A DNA stretch of 64,000 nucleotides from Artemisia argyi (lineage: Eukaryota > Streptophyta > Magnoliopsida > Asterales > Asteraceae): the NCBI GenBank assembly GCA_030686995.1, contig CM060697.1, positions 108,632,706 through 108,696,705 of the forward strand, in the 5' to 3' direction. Below the pieces are notes generated by a model. It was given only the letters and a program-made list of their open reading frames with translations. It did no database searches and was not told the DNA's origin. Numbering within the stretch: position 1 is the first letter of the stretch; every line of letters starts with the position of its first letter. A program made the position numbers and the translations under genes. Below are positions 63,826-64,000 of the stretch, in pieces.

Positions 63826-64000
63826 CAAAACTTTTATCAATTTTCATTTCACCATTTCAATTCCAAAAAATGTTCAACCCCCTCTTCATCTACCCTCACC
63901 AAACCACCCCAACGGTGTCAATAACAACAACCCCCAACTGCCACAACAAACTCCAATAACAAACAATAACGATTTAAATAGTGGGGCTAGTGAGGTTGAG
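63826..64000 (+). other. Window edge, possible start of a further gene
   Basis: From about 63870 one frame stays open to the edge and is Asn/Gln/Pro-rich (NNNNPQLPQQTPITNNNDLN), which resembles the disordered start of a plant protein. It lacks an in-frame ATG; the ATG at 63869 is in another frame. Too short to identify. Confidence 0.2.

Overview
The window is plant nuclear DNA. It is AT-rich, its genes have GT-AG introns, and transposable elements fill most of it. The retroelement proteins closely resemble families I know from Asteraceae genomes (daisy family). That family-level placement is inference; I cannot name a genus. There are no prokaryotic features, no CRISPR array and no rRNA or tRNA genes.

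Ordinary host genes are few. They are an intronless BCS1-type AAA-ATPase (1873-3408, +), a seven-exon MYG1 DHH-family nuclease gene (32874-36536, +) and a six-exon chloroplast rhodanese-domain gene resembling STR14 (38122-39737, -). The last two converge. I rebuilt their exon chains by splice sites, reading frame and homology.

The rest is mobile DNA. (1) 1-671: 3' end of an RTE-type LINE. (2) 3.9-7 kb: a Harbinger-type MITE, a Helitron-like element and a diverged local triplication. (3) 8283-23847: a Ty3/gypsy chromovirus complex, truncated LTR - truncated pol - LTR - complete interior - LTR, bounded by a single TTCGT target-site duplication. Its complete copy has 3.5-kb LTRs and an extra coiled-coil ORF upstream of gag. 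(4) 24138-32297: a minus-strand copia-type element (TSD GAGGT) that carries only one 1210-residue coiled-coil Gag-like ORF and no enzymes. (5) 41511-56178: nested DNA transposons. A probable Harbinger MITE was invaded by two Mutator-like elements (MULEs). MULE1 (41623-51804) has 0.3-kb TIRs with long TA tracts. It carries an array of small genes on both strands, several with their own TATA box: a DUF1985/Ulp1 cysteine-protease gene, an HROB-like OB-fold ORF, repeated PB1-like modules and orphan ORFs. MULE2 (51955-56005) carries a PB1-like acidic pseudogene, an orphan 113-residue ORF, a copia remnant and a captured Dof zinc-finger gene that has lost one zinc-ligand cysteine. (6) 56575-61070: a decayed minus-strand L1-type LINE. 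(7) 61392-64000: a MULE-derived MITE, a Stowaway-like MITE and a palindromic minisatellite.

The most novel material is MULE1, a transposase-less Mutator element that behaves like a multi-gene island. Next are the chromovirus complex, whose middle LTR looks like an unequal-crossover mosaic, and the gag-only copia element.
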